DNA of 64,000 bases from Mesorhizobium sp. SARCC-RB16n (GTDB lineage: Bacteria; Pseudomonadota; Alphaproteobacteria; Rhizobiales; Rhizobiaceae): contig NZ_ML703260.1 of NCBI RefSeq assembly GCF_008520305.1, positions 34,901-98,900 of the forward strand, in the 5' to 3' direction. Below are positions 36,215-45,513 of this stretch, one piece after another. Every line of letters begins with the position of its first letter. Position 1 is the stretch's first letter. The translations under genes and the position numbers were made by a program. The notes below the pieces were generated by a model. It did not search any database and was not told where the DNA came from. It worked only from the letters and a program-made list of their open reading frames with translations.

Positions 36215-37135
36215 ATGAACACGCCAAAACCCTCCCAATGGTTGCAAGTCTCGGACCTGCCGGGCCCCGATGCCCCGAGGCATCGGCTGGCCCATCCCGG
36301 CCGCTGGGTCAGCGGTGCGATCGGGCTTTTGATCCTGGCGCTGCTGGTGCGCGCTTTCGCGATGGGGCAGATCCGGTGGGATGTGGTCGGGCAGTTTCTT
36401 ACCGCCCGCGTCATCATCGTCGGGTTTGGCTGGACGCTGTTGATCTCGGCCTGCGCGCTGGCCCTGGGCGTCGCGCTTGGATTGGGATTTGGCATCATGC
36501 GCACGGCGGCCAACCCGACACTGAGGTTTGCCGCCTGGCTTTATGTCTGGATCTTTCGCGGCACGCCGGTGCTCTTGCAACTGCTGATCTGGTTCAACAT
36601 CGGACTGGTGTTCCCGCGTCTCTACATTCCGGGCCTGGTCGACGAGCGGATGGTTGACGTGGTGACCCCTTTTGTTGCCGCCGTATTGGGGCTTGGGGTC
36701 AATGAGGGATCCTACCTCACCGAGGTCGTGCGCGGGGGCATCGGGTCCGTGGATCGCGGTCAGATCGAGGCGGCCAACACGCTGGGCATGACCCCTGGCC
36801 AGACAATGTGGCGGATCGTGCTGCCACAGACCTTGCGGCTGATCCTGCCGGTCCTGGGCAACAGCGCCGTCGGCATGCTCAAGTTCTCTTCGCTCGCCGC
36901 GACCATTGCCATGGGCGAAATGCTGAACGCCGCGCAACGGATCTACTTCATCAACGGCGCGGTCATCGAGCTGCTTTTCGTCTGCTCGATCTGGTACCTG
37001 GCCGGGACCACGCTGCTGTCGATCGGTCAGTTCTATCTGGAACGTCATTTCGGCCAAAGTGCCGCCGGCGCAGGAAGCCGCCGGCAATGGTTCAAAACGC
37101 GGTCGCGACAGGCGATTGCTTCGGGTGAAGCATGA
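36215..37135 (+). CDS. polar amino acid-type ABC transporter permease (HisM/GlnP family)
   Basis: 306 aa with about six transmembrane segments. Two landmarks: the N-terminal family segment [20 protein letters not shown], and the cytoplasmic EAA-like loop [20 protein letters not shown] that contacts the ATPase. It also carries [19 protein letters not shown] single permease gene implies a homodimeric channel. First gene of the operon; it overlaps the ATPase gene by 4 bp (37132-37135). The substrate is unknown and need not be an amino acid. Confidence 0.92.
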   Translation: MNTPKPSQWLQVSDLPGPDAPRHRLAHPGRWVSGAIGLLILALLVRAFAMGQIRWDVVGQFLTARVIIVGFGWTLLISACALALGVALGLGFGIMRTAANPTLRFAAWLYVWIFRGTPVLLQLLIWFNIGLVFPRLYIPGLVDERMVDVVTPFVAAVLGLGVNEGSYLTEVVRGGIGSVDRGQIEAANTLGMTPGQTMWRIVLPQTLRLILPVLGNSAVGMLKFSSLAATIAMGEMLNAAQRIYFINGAVIELLFVCSIWYLAGTTLLSIGQFYLERHFGQSAAGAGSRRQWFKTRSRQAIASGEA

Positions 37136-37896
37136 GTCTCGCGGTCAAGGCGGTCGGCATCCGCAAGCAGTTCGGCACCCATGAGGTGCTGAAGGGGCTC
37201 GACCTGGATGTCAGTTATGGAGAGGTGGTCTGCATCCTCGGCCCCTCCGGCAGCGGCAAAAGCACGTTCCTGCGCTGCATCAACCATCTTGAAGTCCCCG
37301 ACGCCGGCTATGTCTGGATAGATGGCGCGATCGTGGGCTACGAACTGCGCACCGGCGTGCTGCACGAATTGCCAGTCGGCCGCCTGCGCGCCCAGCAACG
37401 CCAGCTCGGAATGGTCTTCCAGCACTTCAACCTCTTCGCCCACCGTACGGTGCTGGGCAACGTCATCGAAGGGCCCATGGTTGTGCGGGGCCTGCGCCGT
37501 GCCGAGGCAGAGGCACGCGCCATGGAGCTCCTGCATCAGGTCGGCATGGCTGACCGGGCATCGAGTTATCCCTCACAGCTTTCGGGCGGACAGAAGCAGC
37601 GCGTCGCCATTGCGCGCGCGCTGGCGATGGAGCCTCGCGTGATGCTGTTCGATGAACCGACCAGCGCGCTCGACCCCGAACTCGTAGGCGAGGTGCTGGA
37701 GGTGATGCGCGGTCTCGCCAAAGGCGGCACCACCATGATTGTCGTCACACACGAAATCGGCTTTGCCCGCGAGGTCGCCGACCGCGTCCTGGTGATGATC
37801 GACGGTGAAATTCGGGAGATGGGAAAACCCGAACACGTTCTGAGCAACCCCGGCGATCCGCGGGTCAGAACATTCCTCAGCCGCGTGCTGTCCTGA
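37132..37896 (+). CDS. ABC transporter ATP-binding protein, polar amino acid type
   Basis: 254 aa ATPase. Walker [11 protein letters not shown]-loop [16 protein letters not shown], signature [16 protein letters not shown], Walker [15 protein letters not shown], and the H-loop VTHEIGF. It has the GlnQ/HisP-type length. Translationally coupled to the permease and followed by the binding-protein gene after 40 bp, with a GGGAGAA ribosome-binding site. Confidence 0.94.
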   Translation: MSLAVKAVGIRKQFGTHEVLKGLDLDVSYGEVVCILGPSGSGKSTFLRCINHLEVPDAGYVWIDGAIVGYELRTGVLHELPVGRLRAQQRQLGMVFQHFNLFAHRTVLGNVIEGPMVVRGLRRAEAEARAMELLHQVGMADRASSYPSQLSGGQKQRVAIARALAMEPRVMLFDEPTSALDPELVGEVLEVMRGLAKGGTTMIVVTHEIGFAREVADRVLVMIDGEIREMGKPEHVLSNPGDPRVRTFLSRVLS

Positions 37897-37936
37897 AACA
37901 GGGCGCGCAAACTTTCACAATGGGAGAAGAACTAAA

Positions 37937-38800
37937 ATGACACGAACGTTATCGCTGGCTCAGCGCCTTGCCTCGGTTGCTCTTCTGGGCCTGGCTGTAT
38001 GCAGCCCTGCCCGGGCTGCAACCGATGAAGCCGCGGCGGCCAAGCTGCCAGATGCCGTGCGCAGCGCCGGCAAGCTCAATGTCACCATCAGCCTTGCCTA
38101 CCCGCCGATGGAATACAATGATGCCGGCTCGAGCGACCTCAAGGGTTTCGACATCGATCTGGCGACGGCCATCGCCGATCGGCTTGGCCTGAAGGCCGAT
38201 TTCCAGAACGTCGAATTCCCGCAGCTCATCCCACAGGTCGTCACGGGGCGCTCGGACCTGATCATGACGGCATTCTCCGACAAGGTCGAACGCCAGACGC
38301 AGCTGGATTTCATCGACTACTTCAAGACCGGCAATGTTTTTTACACCGCCGTCGATCTGAAGGACTCGATCAAGACCGAGGCCGATTTGTGCGGCAAGAC
38401 CATTGCGGTTGCAACCGGCACCAGCTGGGTTACCTGGGCCGAGGACCTGAGCAAGACCACTTGTGCGGCCGACAGCCAGATGAACGTCATCCAGATACCA
38501 ACGCAAGCCGAACATATCATGCAGATCCGCCAGGGGCGTGCACAGGCCTCGATCATCGGGCTGGAAGGGTTGCTTGACCTGATGAAGCAGGAGCCCGGCA
38601 AGTTCTACCAGATCGGCGCAGTCGGCGAGATCAACCACTATGGCATTGCGCTTGCCAAGCCGAACACGCAGTTGCGCGACGCTATCCTTGCGGCACTCAC
38701 CACCATGAAGGCAGATGGCACCTACGCCGGGATTCTGGACCGCTATGGCCTGAAAGAGGCCGGCGTCGAGGACTTCACGATAAACGGCACAAAAAAGTAG
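37937..38800 (+). CDS. ABC transporter substrate-binding protein, family 3
   Basis: 287 aa periplasmic binding protein. Signal peptide about 1-27 (QRLASVALLGLAVCSPARA), then the SBP_bac_3 landmarks AYPPMEYNDAGSSDLKGFDI, FDIDLATAIADRLGL, RSDLIMTAFSDKVERQTQLD and KTIAVATGTSW. The usual ligand-carboxylate arginine of amino-acid binders, in the R-x-D segment, appears kept (TGRSDLIM). The ligand is unknown. It lies 7 bp ahead of the regulator gene. Confidence 0.92.
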   Translation: MTRTLSLAQRLASVALLGLAVCSPARAATDEAAAAKLPDAVRSAGKLNVTISLAYPPMEYNDAGSSDLKGFDIDLATAIADRLGLKADFQNVEFPQLIPQVVTGRSDLIMTAFSDKVERQTQLDFIDYFKTGNVFYTAVDLKDSIKTEADLCGKTIAVATGTSWVTWAEDLSKTTCAADSQMNVIQIPTQAEHIMQIRQGRAQASIIGLEGLLDLMKQEPGKFYQIGAVGEINHYGIALAKPNTQLRDAILAALTTMKADGTYAGILDRYGLKEAGVEDFTINGTKK

Positions 38801-38807
38801 AGGAACC

Positions 38808-39635
38808 ATGCCGCGACCTGATGCGCACGATCCGTCCGCCGCCGATCCTTCCGTCGTGACAGGCCGCCCTGAAGTCGACCTGTCACGACTGCGGCTCGAC
38901 ACATATTCGGGGGAACAGCTCTACCGTCAGCTGTATCGAATGTTGCGGGCCGCAATTCTGAGCGGGGATATTGCCGAAGGGGAAGCCATTCCTTCGGAAA
39001 ACCAGCTGCGGGATCAGTTCGGCATAGCGCGAACCACGGTCCGCAACGCGATGTCGTTGCTGGTGTCGGAGGGGTTGGTGCGGCAGATCCGGGGCCGTGG
39101 AACGATCGTCTCCCACCGTCCGGTCAGCCACAGCATCTGGAACTTCGGCAGTTTCACGGAGCTCGCCCGCAGGCAAGGCCAGCGCCCGGTCACACGGATG
39201 CTGGAGCATCAGGTCAAGGACGGCGAATTGCATCTGGTCCGTGCGCGCGGGCTCGCCAATGGCGAGGCCGTCACCTGGCTGAACGTGGATATGTCGTGGT
39301 TGAGCCTTGAACTCTATCCCGGCATTGAAAGCTATGATTTCGCGGCGCAGTCGCTCTACGACGTACTGCGCCGCGACTATGGCAGGCATCCCATGCGCTC
39401 GGAGCTTCTGCTGACGGTCGTGCCGCCCTCGCAGCAGCTGAAGGAGGTCTTCGCCACGGCGCCGGAAGTGCCGGGCTACCTCTGCGCCAGCGGCGACGTC
39501 CTGGACGGCAACGACCGGTTGGTCGAACGCACTTCGATCGTCTACTCGCCCGCCGTCCAGATGAAATTCGCAACGCGCTGGGGACGCAACATGGCGCAAC
39601 TCCCCTCGGAGCAAAGTGCAGGAGAACATATATGA
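38808..39635 (+). CDS. GntR-family regulator, HutC/UTRA type
   Basis: 275 aa. The wHTH domain is at about 35-105 (YRQLYRMLRAAILSGDIAEG, PSENQLRDQFGIARTTVRNA, LVRQIRGRGTIVS). A UTRA ligand-binding domain covers about 120-265, with ELHLVRARGLANGEAVTWLN and VERTSIVYSPAVQMKFATRW. It sits inside the operon, between the binding protein and the BtpA gene, and overlaps the latter by 4 bp. It therefore probably senses a pathway intermediate and controls its own operon. Confidence 0.92.
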   Translation: MPRPDAHDPSAADPSVVTGRPEVDLSRLRLDTYSGEQLYRQLYRMLRAAILSGDIAEGEAIPSENQLRDQFGIARTTVRNAMSLLVSEGLVRQIRGRGTIVSHRPVSHSIWNFGSFTELARRQGQRPVTRMLEHQVKDGELHLVRARGLANGEAVTWLNVDMSWLSLELYPGIESYDFAAQSLYDVLRRDYGRHPMRSELLLTVVPPSQQLKEVFATAPEVPGYLCASGDVLDGNDRLVERTSIVYSPAVQMKFATRWGRNMAQLPSEQSAGEHI

Positions 39636-40372
39636 GCCGCTTCGGCGAGACCTTCACGACCCCCAAGCCGATATTGGCGATGCTGCATCTTGCTGGCGAA
39701 GGGCATCAGGCCAAGCTTGCACAGGCCGAGGAAGAGGCACGCATTCTGATCGGCGAAGGTGTGGATGGACTGGTAATCGAAAACTACTTCGGCGACGCGG
39801 ACGATGTCGAGCGTGCGCTTGACCGCATCTGCGGACTGGGCCTGGGTGGCAAGATCGGCGTCAACGTGCTGCGCGACGATGCAGCGGCCTTTGCACTGGC
39901 TGGCAGCTATCCCGTGGACTTCATTCAGATCGATTCGGTTGCGGGCCACCTGCCGCCGGAGGCCGATGCGCCCTTCGCCGAGGACCTGGCGGCGCACAGA
40001 GCCGCCGTTCCGGTGCTGGTGCTTGGCGGGGTGCGCTTCAAATACAAGCCCGTCCTTTCCGGCCGGCCGGAGGCGGTCGACGTCCAGATCGGCGCCGCCC
40101 GCTGCGACGCACTGGTTGTGACCTCCAACGCAACCGCCGAGCCAACGGAGCTCAGCAAGGTGGCGAGATTCCGTGCCGCGACGGGCGGAACAGTGCCTCT
40201 TCTGATCGGCGCCGGGATGACGGAAGCCAATGCCGCCGAACAATTGGCGGTTGCCGATGGCGCGATCGTGGGAAGCTGGCTGAAGCGCGATCACCGTGAT
40301 ACCGGCGCGATGGAAGCCGACCATGTCGTGCGCTTCATGCGGGCCGTGCGTTCGCTGCGGGCCGCGGCATGA
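39632..40372 (+). CDS. BtpA/SgcQ-family TIM-barrel protein
   Basis: 246 aa. Family features: the start KPILAMLHLAG, EEEARILIGEGVDGLVIENY, KIGVNVLRDDAAAFALA, DFIQIDSVAGH, and at the end LLIGAGMTEANAAEQLAVAD and GAIVGSWLK, typical of a phosphate-binding (beta/alpha)8 barrel. The family includes cyanobacterial BtpA, linked to photosystem I accumulation, and E. coli SgcQ in a sugar-PTS cluster. A defined reaction is not established to my knowledge. Overlaps on both sides by 4 bp tie it to the regulator and the cupin gene. Confidence 0.88.
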   Translation: MSRFGETFTTPKPILAMLHLAGEGHQAKLAQAEEEARILIGEGVDGLVIENYFGDADDVERALDRICGLGLGGKIGVNVLRDDAAAFALAGSYPVDFIQIDSVAGHLPPEADAPFAEDLAAHRAAVPVLVLGGVRFKYKPVLSGRPEAVDVQIGAARCDALVVTSNATAEPTELSKVARFRAATGGTVPLLIGAGMTEANAAEQLAVADGAIVGSWLKRDHRDTGAMEADHVVRFMRAVRSLRAAA

Positions 40373-40887
40373 CCGGGCAGGACCATGTCGTCGCGCGCCC
40401 CGCGACCGCCGAGGCGTTCGCGCGGTTCGGCACCGTCTACGACCTGTTGGGCGGCAGCGACCAGAAGGTCGTCTGGACGCTTGGCAACGGCTGGCAGGAC
40501 GGTTTCACCCACAGGCCGCTGATCGGCGGCAGCGGCCATCTCGGCATGACCAGCGGCGGGGCCGCTCCCTGGCATTGCACAGAGATGGAACGGCATCCCG
40601 GCACCGAGGAGGCCATCTTTTGCGCGGATGCGCCGATTGTGCTCGCCGTGGCTCCGGCTTCGGCAGCACCGGCGCCGCGCCGTGACGAGATCGAGGCCTT
40701 CGTGATTTCGCCCGGACAGGCGGTGGTGATGGATCGAGGCGTCTGGCACGATGCGTGCCGGGGCCTGACACGCCCGACACCCTATTTCTGGATGGCGATC
40801 TGCGGACTTGGCGCCAGTCCCTGGGTCCCGGTCGAAGGCGGGGCGCTTCTGGTCCGCGCAGACGCGAGCCACGGAATGCATGCATGA
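40369..40887 (+). CDS. AllA-like cupin (ureidoglycolate lyase family)
   Basis: 172 aa. The pattern ATAEAFARFGTVYDLLGG at the N-terminus and CTEMERHPGTEEAIFCADAP in the middle, then VISPGQAVVMDRGVWHDACR, matches the small beta-barrel fold of ureidoglycolate lyase. In that family ERHP and the VWH histidine belong to the active site. Divergent enough that a different substrate is likely. No other allantoin-pathway gene is nearby. It overlaps the BtpA and PfkB genes by 4 bp each. Confidence 0.75.
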   Translation: MTGQDHVVARPATAEAFARFGTVYDLLGGSDQKVVWTLGNGWQDGFTHRPLIGGSGHLGMTSGGAAPWHCTEMERHPGTEEAIFCADAPIVLAVAPASAAPAPRRDEIEAFVISPGQAVVMDRGVWHDACRGLTRPTPYFWMAICGLGASPWVPVEGGALLVRADASHGMHA

Positions 40888-41822
40888 CGGCCTTCTTCAT
40901 CGGCGACGTGGCGCTCGACGAATATTACACCGCCGACCGCTGGCCGGGCCGCGCCGACAAGGGCATGGTCACCGAGATGCCGGCGGAAGCCGGCGGTTCG
41001 ATCGCCAACGCCGCTGTCGTCCATGCTGCCCTGGGCGGTGCGACCGAGTTCATATCGCTGTTGAACGACAGCCCGCTGTCGAGGCGCCTGATCGCCGATC
41101 TGCGCGCCAATGATGTCGGCGTGGCGCATATGCTGACCGATCCGGCGATTCCAGAATCGCGCAACCTGATCTTCCTGGTCGAGGGCGAACACATCGTTCT
41201 GACTGTCGAAATGGGGCAGCAACCGATGTGGCTGTCCGCGGCGACATTGGCCGCGCTGCGCGCACCGGGCTTTCTCTATACGACGCTCTACCGCGCTCGC
41301 CGGCTGCATTGCCGGGTCGGCGGCGAGGTGTTTGCGCAGGCGAGACTGCTGGCGGATCTACGCGAGCATGGGCGCCGCATGATTTTCGACCTCGATGTCG
41401 GCGGCTGCGGCACGCAGGATCTGCCCTATCTGCTCGGGGCCGAAGTCGTCATCTTCAACCAGGTGGGCTTTCGCAATGCCTTTGGGCATGACGACCTGTC
41501 TCTCATCGGCGACTGGATGCGGGCTGCGGGAATCTCATGGGTTGTTCGCACCCTGGCAGCCGACGGAGCCGAGGCGAGCAATGGCGAGGCGATCCTTCGG
41601 ACGCGGGGCTATCCGATCGACGTGATCGACGTAACCGGTGCCGGCGACACTTTCGGCGGAACCTTGACCTGGTGCCTGTCGCGCGGACAGGTCTTCGCGG
41701 AGGCACTCGATTTCGCCGTGGCGGCGGCCTCCCGCTCGGTCACGATCCATGGGCCGAGGGGCGGCAAGGCGAGCTTCGAAGAAGTGTGCCGATGGCGGGA
41801 TGAGGCTCTCCGCGCCATCTGA
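40884..41822 (+). CDS. PfkB-family carbohydrate/nucleoside kinase
   Basis: 312 aa ribokinase-like enzyme. N-terminal substrate region FFIGDVALDEYYTADRWPGR and AEAGGSIANAAVVHAALGG (PfkB signature 1 type). The C-terminal ATP and catalytic site is IDVTGAGDTFGGTLTWCLSR, with the base Asp in GAGD. The ATG at 40884 forms ATGA with the preceding stop; the longer upstream frame lies within the cupin gene. It is the last gene of the operon and probably phosphorylates the imported compound or a product of it. Confidence 0.93.
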   Translation: MTAFFIGDVALDEYYTADRWPGRADKGMVTEMPAEAGGSIANAAVVHAALGGATEFISLLNDSPLSRRLIADLRANDVGVAHMLTDPAIPESRNLIFLVEGEHIVLTVEMGQQPMWLSAATLAALRAPGFLYTTLYRARRLHCRVGGEVFAQARLLADLREHGRRMIFDLDVGGCGTQDLPYLLGAEVVIFNQVGFRNAFGHDDLSLIGDWMRAAGISWVVRTLAADGAEASNGEAILRTRGYPIDVIDVTGAGDTFGGTLTWCLSRGQVFAEALDFAVAAASRSVTIHGPRGGKASFEEVCRWRDEALRAI

Positions 41823-41989
41823 CTGGTTGCTGCGCCTGGAATGCCTTCTCATGGCCCTGATCTCAATGGCTTGATCCAGCAGGCCGCCCTTGCTGAAGCA
41901 GCGCTTGCAGGATCAACCGAGGGATCGCCACTGCGTCTGGCGCCGGCGCGGCGCGTCCTGTATAGGCCACGCGTTACCCGAGGCCTGCC

Positions 41990-42631
41990 ATGTCCTTCAT
42001 TCCCGACACCACCACGTTGATCCAGTTCGCGATCGCCACCGTCATCCTGGCGATCACGCCAGGCCCTGATATGACGCTGTTCGTGTCGCGCACGCTGAGC
42101 CAGGGACGGGCCACCGGCTTTGCCTCGATGGCCGGTGCGCTGTGCGGCACGCTGATCCACACCACGCTGGTGGTGGTCGGCGTCTCGGCGCTGATCGTCG
42201 CCTCGCCGATGGCCTTCTTCGTGCTGAAGATCTTTGGCGCCGGCTATCTCGTCTTCCTGGCCTGGCAGGCGATCACCAAGGGCTCGGCCTTCTCGCCGGA
42301 AAAGAAGACGGGTCCGCAGATTTCGCTGCTGCGCAGCTGGGCGGCGGGGCTCGGCGTCAACCTGCTCAACCCGAAGATCATCCTGTTCTTCATGACCTTC
42401 CTGCCGCAATTCGTCTCCGCGCACGATCCGAACGCGCCCGGGAAGCTGTTCTTCCTCGGCTCCATGTTCATCGTGCTGTCGATCCCTGTGACGGTACCGA
42501 TGGTGCTGGCGGCGGAAAAATTCTCGGCGGCGATGAAGGCCAGCCCGCGTGTGACGCGGGTGGTCGACTATCTCTTCGCCGGCGTGTTCTCGGCCTTCGC
42601 GCTCAAGATCCTGTCGGCCCAGGCGAAGTAG
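41990..42631 (+). CDS. LysE/RhtB-family exporter
   Basis: 213 aa with about six transmembrane helices. Family landmarks: TPGPDMTLFVSRTLSQGRAT, GALCGTLIHTTLVVVGVSAL, KIFGAGYLVFLAWQAI, and NLLNPKIILFFMTFLPQFVS. These proteins export amino acids or homoserine lactones; the substrate cannot be read from the sequence. Its 3' end overlaps the convergent small membrane protein gene by 29 bp. Confidence 0.93.
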   Translation: MSFIPDTTTLIQFAIATVILAITPGPDMTLFVSRTLSQGRATGFASMAGALCGTLIHTTLVVVGVSALIVASPMAFFVLKIFGAGYLVFLAWQAITKGSAFSPEKKTGPQISLLRSWAAGLGVNLLNPKIILFFMTFLPQFVSAHDPNAPGKLFFLGSMFIVLSIPVTVPMVLAAEKFSAAMKASPRVTRVVDYLFAGVFSAFALKILSAQAK

Positions 42632-43085
42632 GAGCTTTCTCGTCCTTCCACCAGCTTCCTGCCCAGCGGCCGGCGCTGAGCCAGTAGAAGATGCCGCCGA
42701 CCATGCCACCACCGAGCACCGCCATGAGGGTGCTGGTCTCCGTGACCGCGAAAGCGGAATCGCGGACATTGTCGACGAGGCCGAGGAAGACCCCTGCCAC
42801 CACCGCGCCCGCCAGCGCGTAGAACAGCCAATCGCGCCGGCCGAGGATTTCGGCAATCAGAATGACGACCGCCGCCGGCATGAAGCCGAAATAGGCGACG
42901 AACAGGGCGACGAAAGGAATTGAGAAATAGAGCGATGCCGTCGCCGCCGGATGCGCTTGCACCGGCGCGTAGCCGAGCGAGGCCAGGAACAGGACGTTGA
43001 GGAAGGCGCTCGCCGCCAGCGAGGCGACGGCGTAGCCGAACAGGATGATGGCGAAGCGCACGATATAGGCGACGAGACGGTTCAT
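42603..43085 (-). CDS. small membrane protein of unknown function
   Basis: 160 aa with four predicted transmembrane helices (YIVRFAIILFGYAVASLAAS, YFSIPFVALFVAYFGFMPAA, WLFYALAGAVVAGVFLGLVD, LGGGMVGGIFYWLSAG). Ends with a short hydrophilic tail. It overlaps the upstream membrane-protein gene by 4 bp (ATGA), and the two share a layout with a final YWLxAGR, so they may be distant paralogues. Co-transcribed with rlmN. Confidence 0.82.
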   Translation of the reverse strand: MNRLVAYIVRFAIILFGYAVASLAASAFLNVLFLASLGYAPVQAHPAATASLYFSIPFVALFVAYFGFMPAAVVILIAEILGRRDWLFYALAGAVVAGVFLGLVDNVRDSAFAVTETSTLMAVLGGGMVGGIFYWLSAGRWAGSWWKDEKAPTSPGPTGS

Positions 43086-43531
43086 CGGGGATCACGGCCC
43101 GCGCGATGACCGGAGCTGCGTCCAGCCAGAAGCCAGTAGACCCAGCCGGCGGCAATGCCGGCCGCGGCCAGAAACCCGAGGAAGCCCGGATTGAAAACGA
43201 AGCCTCCGGCCGAGCCGGGCACAAAAACACCGAAGGAGATCGACGTGATCGCACCCGTGACGGCGAAGTAGAACCATCCTCGCAACGCAAACCGTTCGGC
43301 GAGGAAGATCGCGGGGCCGACGATCAGCAGCGCGCAGATCGCCACGGTCAACACGGCGAGCGGGAAGGAGGTCAGCCAGTCGAATGTGAAAATGATCGAC
43401 CAGTTGCCGTCCTCGATCCCGGCCAGGAGGACGATCAGCAGCACCGGCACCAGGATCGAGGTCAGCACGGCGGCGACGTAGCCTACGGCGATCACGGTGA
43501 AGCGCTTCGAGCAGGCGACGAGACGGCTCAC
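43082..43531 (-). CDS. small membrane protein of unknown function
   Basis: 149 aa from a GTG at 43531 that overlaps the rlmN stop (GTGA). Four hydrophobic helices, including [40 protein letters not shown], and [20 protein letters not shown]. No recognised domain. Middle gene of an rlmN operon with two membrane proteins. Confidence 0.8.
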   Translation of the reverse strand: MSRLVACSKRFTVIAVGYVAAVLTSILVPVLLIVLLAGIEDGNWSIIFTFDWLTSFPLAVLTVAICALLIVGPAIFLAERFALRGWFYFAVTGAITSISFGVFVPGSAGGFVFNPGFLGFLAAAGIAAGWVYWLLAGRSSGHRAGRDPR

Positions 43532-44763
43532 GCCTCGCCGTGCCCCGCGATCATCATGGCTTCCAGCGCCAGCCGGTCGACCTTGCGCATGCGTTCCGAT
43601 TCCGACTTCAGCTGGCCGCAGGCGGCCAGGATGTCGCGGCCGCGCGGCGTGCGAATCGGCGAGGCATAGCCGGCATTGTTGATGTAGTCGGCGAACTTCT
43701 CGATCGTCTCCCAGTCGGAGCATTGGTAGTTGGTGCCCGGCCACGGATTGAACGGGATCAGGTTGATCTTGGCCGGAATGCCCTTGAGCAGCTTGATCAA
43801 TCCCTTGGCGTCCTCGATGGAATCGTTGACGTCCTTCAGCATCACATATTCGAAGGTGATGCGCTTGGCATTCGACAGGCCGGGGTAGGCGCGGCAGGCG
43901 GCGATCAGTTCCTTCAGCGGATACTTCTTGTTGATCGGCACCAGGAGGTCGCGCAGATCGTCATTGGTCGCATGCAGCGAGATCGCCAGCATGACGCCGA
44001 TCTCCTCGCCGGTGCGGAAAATCTCCGGCACGACGCCGGAGGTCGACAGCGTGATGCGGCGCTTCGACAGGGACAGGCCGTCGCCGTCGGAGGCGATCAG
44101 CAGCGCCTTCTTCACCGCCTCGAAATTGTAGAGCGGCTCGCCCATGCCCATCATGACGATGTTGGAGACTTTTCGGCCCTCGGCCGGCACGATGGCGCCG
44201 TCAGGCGTGTCGCGGTCGGGGAAGTCGCCGAGCCGGTCGCGCGCGGTGAGCAACTGCGCCAGGATCTCTTCCGCCGTCAGGTTGCGCACCAGCTTCTGTG
44301 TGCCGGTGTGGCAGAACGAGCAGGTCAGCGTGCAGCCGACCTGCGAAGAGATGCAGAGCGTGCCGCGGCCTTCCTCGGGGATATAGACGGTTTCGATCTC
44401 GACCGGCCGGCCGGCGCCGCGCGGCGGAAAGCGGAACAGCCACTTTCGCGTCCCGTCGGCGGAAATCTGCTCCTCGACGATCTCGGGCCGGGCGACGGTG
44501 AAATGTTTGTCGAGTTCGGCGCGCAGATCCTTGGAGATGTTGAACATGCCGGCGAAGTCGGAAACGCCGCGCACATACATCCAGTGCCACAACTGCTGGG
44601 CGCGCATCTTTGCCTGGCGCTCCGGCACAATGCCTGAAGCGACGAGAGCCTCGCCGAGTTCGGCCCGTGTCAGGCCGATCAGCGAGGGCTTTTCTGTCTG
44701 CGCGGTGCGAGCGCGCAAGGCGTCACGGGCGCCTTCGGCGGTAAGGTCGAGTGAAAGGGTCAT
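43528..44763 (-). CDS. rlmN: 23S rRNA (A2503-C2) / tRNA methyltransferase RlmN
   Basis: 411 aa radical-SAM enzyme methylating A2503 of 23S rRNA and A37 of some tRNAs. Radical-SAM cysteines in [18 protein letters not shown] site [35 protein letters not shown], and the C-terminal active-site cysteine in [10 protein letters not shown]. Full length. The last residues are translationally coupled to two membrane-protein genes. Confidence 0.97.
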   Translation of the reverse strand: MTLSLDLTAEGARDALRARTAQTEKPSLIGLTRAELGEALVASGIVPERQAKMRAQQLWHWMYVRGVSDFAGMFNISKDLRAELDKHFTVARPEIVEEQISADGTRKWLFRFPPRGAGRPVEIETVYIPEEGRGTLCISSQVGCTLTCSFCHTGTQKLVRNLTAEEILAQLLTARDRLGDFPDRDTPDGAIVPAEGRKVSNIVMMGMGEPLYNFEAVKKALLIASDGDGLSLSKRRITLSTSGVVPEIFRTGEEIGVMLAISLHATNDDLRDLLVPINKKYPLKELIAACRAYPGLSNAKRITFEYVMLKDVNDSIEDAKGLIKLLKGIPAKINLIPFNPWPGTNYQCSDWETIEKFADYINNAGYASPIRTPRGRDILAACGQLKSESERMRKVDRLALEAMMIAGHGEA

Positions 44764-45005
44764 GGTTGCACTGATATAAGCGGGTTACGGCCGATTTCAT
44801 CCATCGTGCCTGATCTCAAGCGGGGCGCATAGCACAGCTTGGCGGCAGAGTCATGCCGCGGGCGATCGGGCGGCCTGTCCCGCCGCCTGGCCGCGGTGTT
44901 CCTGGCGCGAGATCGATCACATGTTCGTGTCGGCGTAACGGCTGGCGAGCCATCCGCGAACCCTGAATGGGGCGACTGTGCCCCTGCACAATGGGAGTAT
45001 GCGGA

Positions 45006-45305
45006 ATGAACTCGATCAAGCTCACCGTCATTGCCGGCCTAGCCGCTATTTGCGCCTCGCAGGCATTTGCCGAGGACACAATGGGCACCATGACCATGAT
45101 GAAAGGTGGCCAAGTGACGGCGATCATGCCCGACGGGCACATGGGCACCATGATGCCGGATGCGAAGATGGGCGCCGACATGATGAAGATGGCCAAGCCG
45201 ATCAAGCACTGCATGATGATGATGACCGACGCCAAGGGCAAAGCCTATATGATCGACACGTCGACCAAGAAGGCCCAGGCCGAATGTGAAAAAATGGCCA
45301 TGTGA
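45006..45305 (+). CDS. small methionine-rich secreted protein
   Basis: 99 aa. A signal peptide (MNSIKLTVIAGLAAICASQA) precedes about 77 mature residues. Of these about 18 are methionine, often paired (TMTMMKGG, GTMMPD, KHCMMMMTD), with two His, two Cys and many Lys and Asp. Such clusters are known from periplasmic copper-handling proteins, so Cu(I) binding is a reasonable guess but not shown. The start at 45006 has GGGAG 8 bp upstream. It is isolated: 242 bp from rlmN and about 200 bp from the ClC gene. Confidence 0.75.
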   Translation: MNSIKLTVIAGLAAICASQAFAEDTMGTMTMMKGGQVTAIMPDGHMGTMMPDAKMGADMMKMAKPIKHCMMMMTDAKGKAYMIDTSTKKAQAECEKMAM

Positions 45306-45324
45306 CGATCTCGCCAGCGCCATC

Positions 45325-45346
45325 CCGCCGGCCTGAAGGCCGGCGG
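45325..45346. terminator. GC hairpin after the Met-rich gene
   Basis: CCGCCGGCC-TGAA-GGCCGGCGG, 19 bp after the stop. A stable 9-bp stem but without a T-run. Confidence 0.4.
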
Positions 45347-45513
45347 AATGGGCAGCTTTCACTTCGATTGAACGAGCCTTGTGCGCTTTCTGGACCACGC
45401 CCGCGAGCCGACGGCCGAACACCGCGGCTTTTTGATCCCCGTCCGATCATCAGACTCTTACTTGATCGGCGTCATGTCTGTGTTACGGCTGGGTTTTCCC
45501 AACGAGGGCAGAC

